Source: Oscillospiraceae bacterium (lineage in GTDB: Bacteria > Bacillota_A > Clostridia > Oscillospirales > CAG-272). From it: a stretch of 5,938 nt of DNA. Positions 5,789-5,938 of the stretch are shown here, one piece after another. The stretch covers positions 1 through 5,938 of the forward strand of contig SVSO01000184.1 in the NCBI GenBank assembly GCA_015064195.1. Direction: 5' to 3'. Position numbers and translations under genes: made by a program. The notes under the pieces are model-generated. The model was not told the origin of the DNA and did no database searches. It saw nothing but the letters and a program-made list of their open reading frames with translations. How positions within the stretch are numbered: position 1 is the stretch's first letter; each line of letters starts with the position of its first letter.

Positions 5789-5938
5789 TCAGTTTAGCGA
5801 ATAGTACATATTTTTGATCTCGCCGATCCGTTCAAAATCGTCGTACATTCCATAGTCAGCGTAAGCTTTGAATGTGCCGTCGGCGCGAACCTTCACCATG
5901 GAGTACGGGCTGATAATGCCGTCGGAGGTCATGAAGGT
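5789..5938 (-). CDS. Unidentified protein, C-terminal 49 residues (cut by window edge)
   Basis: The reverse strand is open from base 5938 to a TGA stop at 5791-5789, giving 49 residues with no internal stop. The fragment contains TSDGIISPYSMVKVRADG, then KAYADYGMYDDFERIGEIKN, and ends MYYSLN. It is acidic and aromatic-rich, with a look of beta strands followed by a short helix, but I do not recognise the family. Support for a real gene: codon choice resembles the neighbours, the stop falls right before the shared terminator at 5755-5782, and no competing plus-strand gene covers the stretch. The start lies outside the window. Its function cannot be given. Confidence 0.65.
   Translation of the reverse strand, partial: TFMTSDGIISPYSMVKVRADGTFKAYADYGMYDDFERIGEIKNMYYSLN

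Overview
The window is a gene-dense, fairly GC-rich bacterial chromosome segment. Protein style (clostridial-type PurE and PurN, a TmcAL tRNA-acetate ligase, acetate kinase), strong Shine-Dalgarno sites and sigma-A-like promoters suggest an anaerobic Firmicute of class Clostridia, plausibly a gut Oscillospirales-type organism. That placement is inference. I see no mobile element, CRISPR array, tRNA or rRNA.

Layout. (1) Positions 1-411, minus strand: the first 137 residues of acetate kinase (ackA), cut by the window edge. (2) Positions 412-587: a compact intergenic region with two sigma-A-type promoters facing each other, one for ackA and one for the plus-strand gene. (3) 588-1730: tmcAL, the acetate- and ATP-using ligase that makes N4-acetylcytidine on elongator tRNA-Met. 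(4) A strong extended -10 promoter at 1727-1755, overlapping the tmcAL stop codon, starts a tight five-gene plus-strand operon: PHP phosphoesterase A (1790-2674), purE (2714-3208), PHP phosphoesterase B (3205-4086), purN (4083-4706) and an oligogalacturonate-lyase-like beta-propeller (4725-5747). purE/PHP-B and PHP-B/purN are joined by 4-base ATGA overlaps. (5) A 12-bp-stem bidirectional terminator at 5755-5782. (6) The last 49 codons of an unidentified minus-strand gene (5789-5938).

How the genes fit. ackA and tmcAL both act on acetate and share one promoter region. purE and purN are two non-consecutive steps of de novo purine synthesis. Between and before them sit two PHP-family metal-dependent hydrolases that are gapless paralogues of each other (about 56% identical by my hand count). 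Their translational coupling to purE and purN suggests a purine- or nucleotide-related job, but the substrate cannot be read from the sequence.

The most interesting point is this PHP/pur interleaving. Both PHP copies also carry the same departure from the usual PHP C-terminal metal motif (GGTDHTG rather than the GGSDxHG form). The remaining genes look ordinary.
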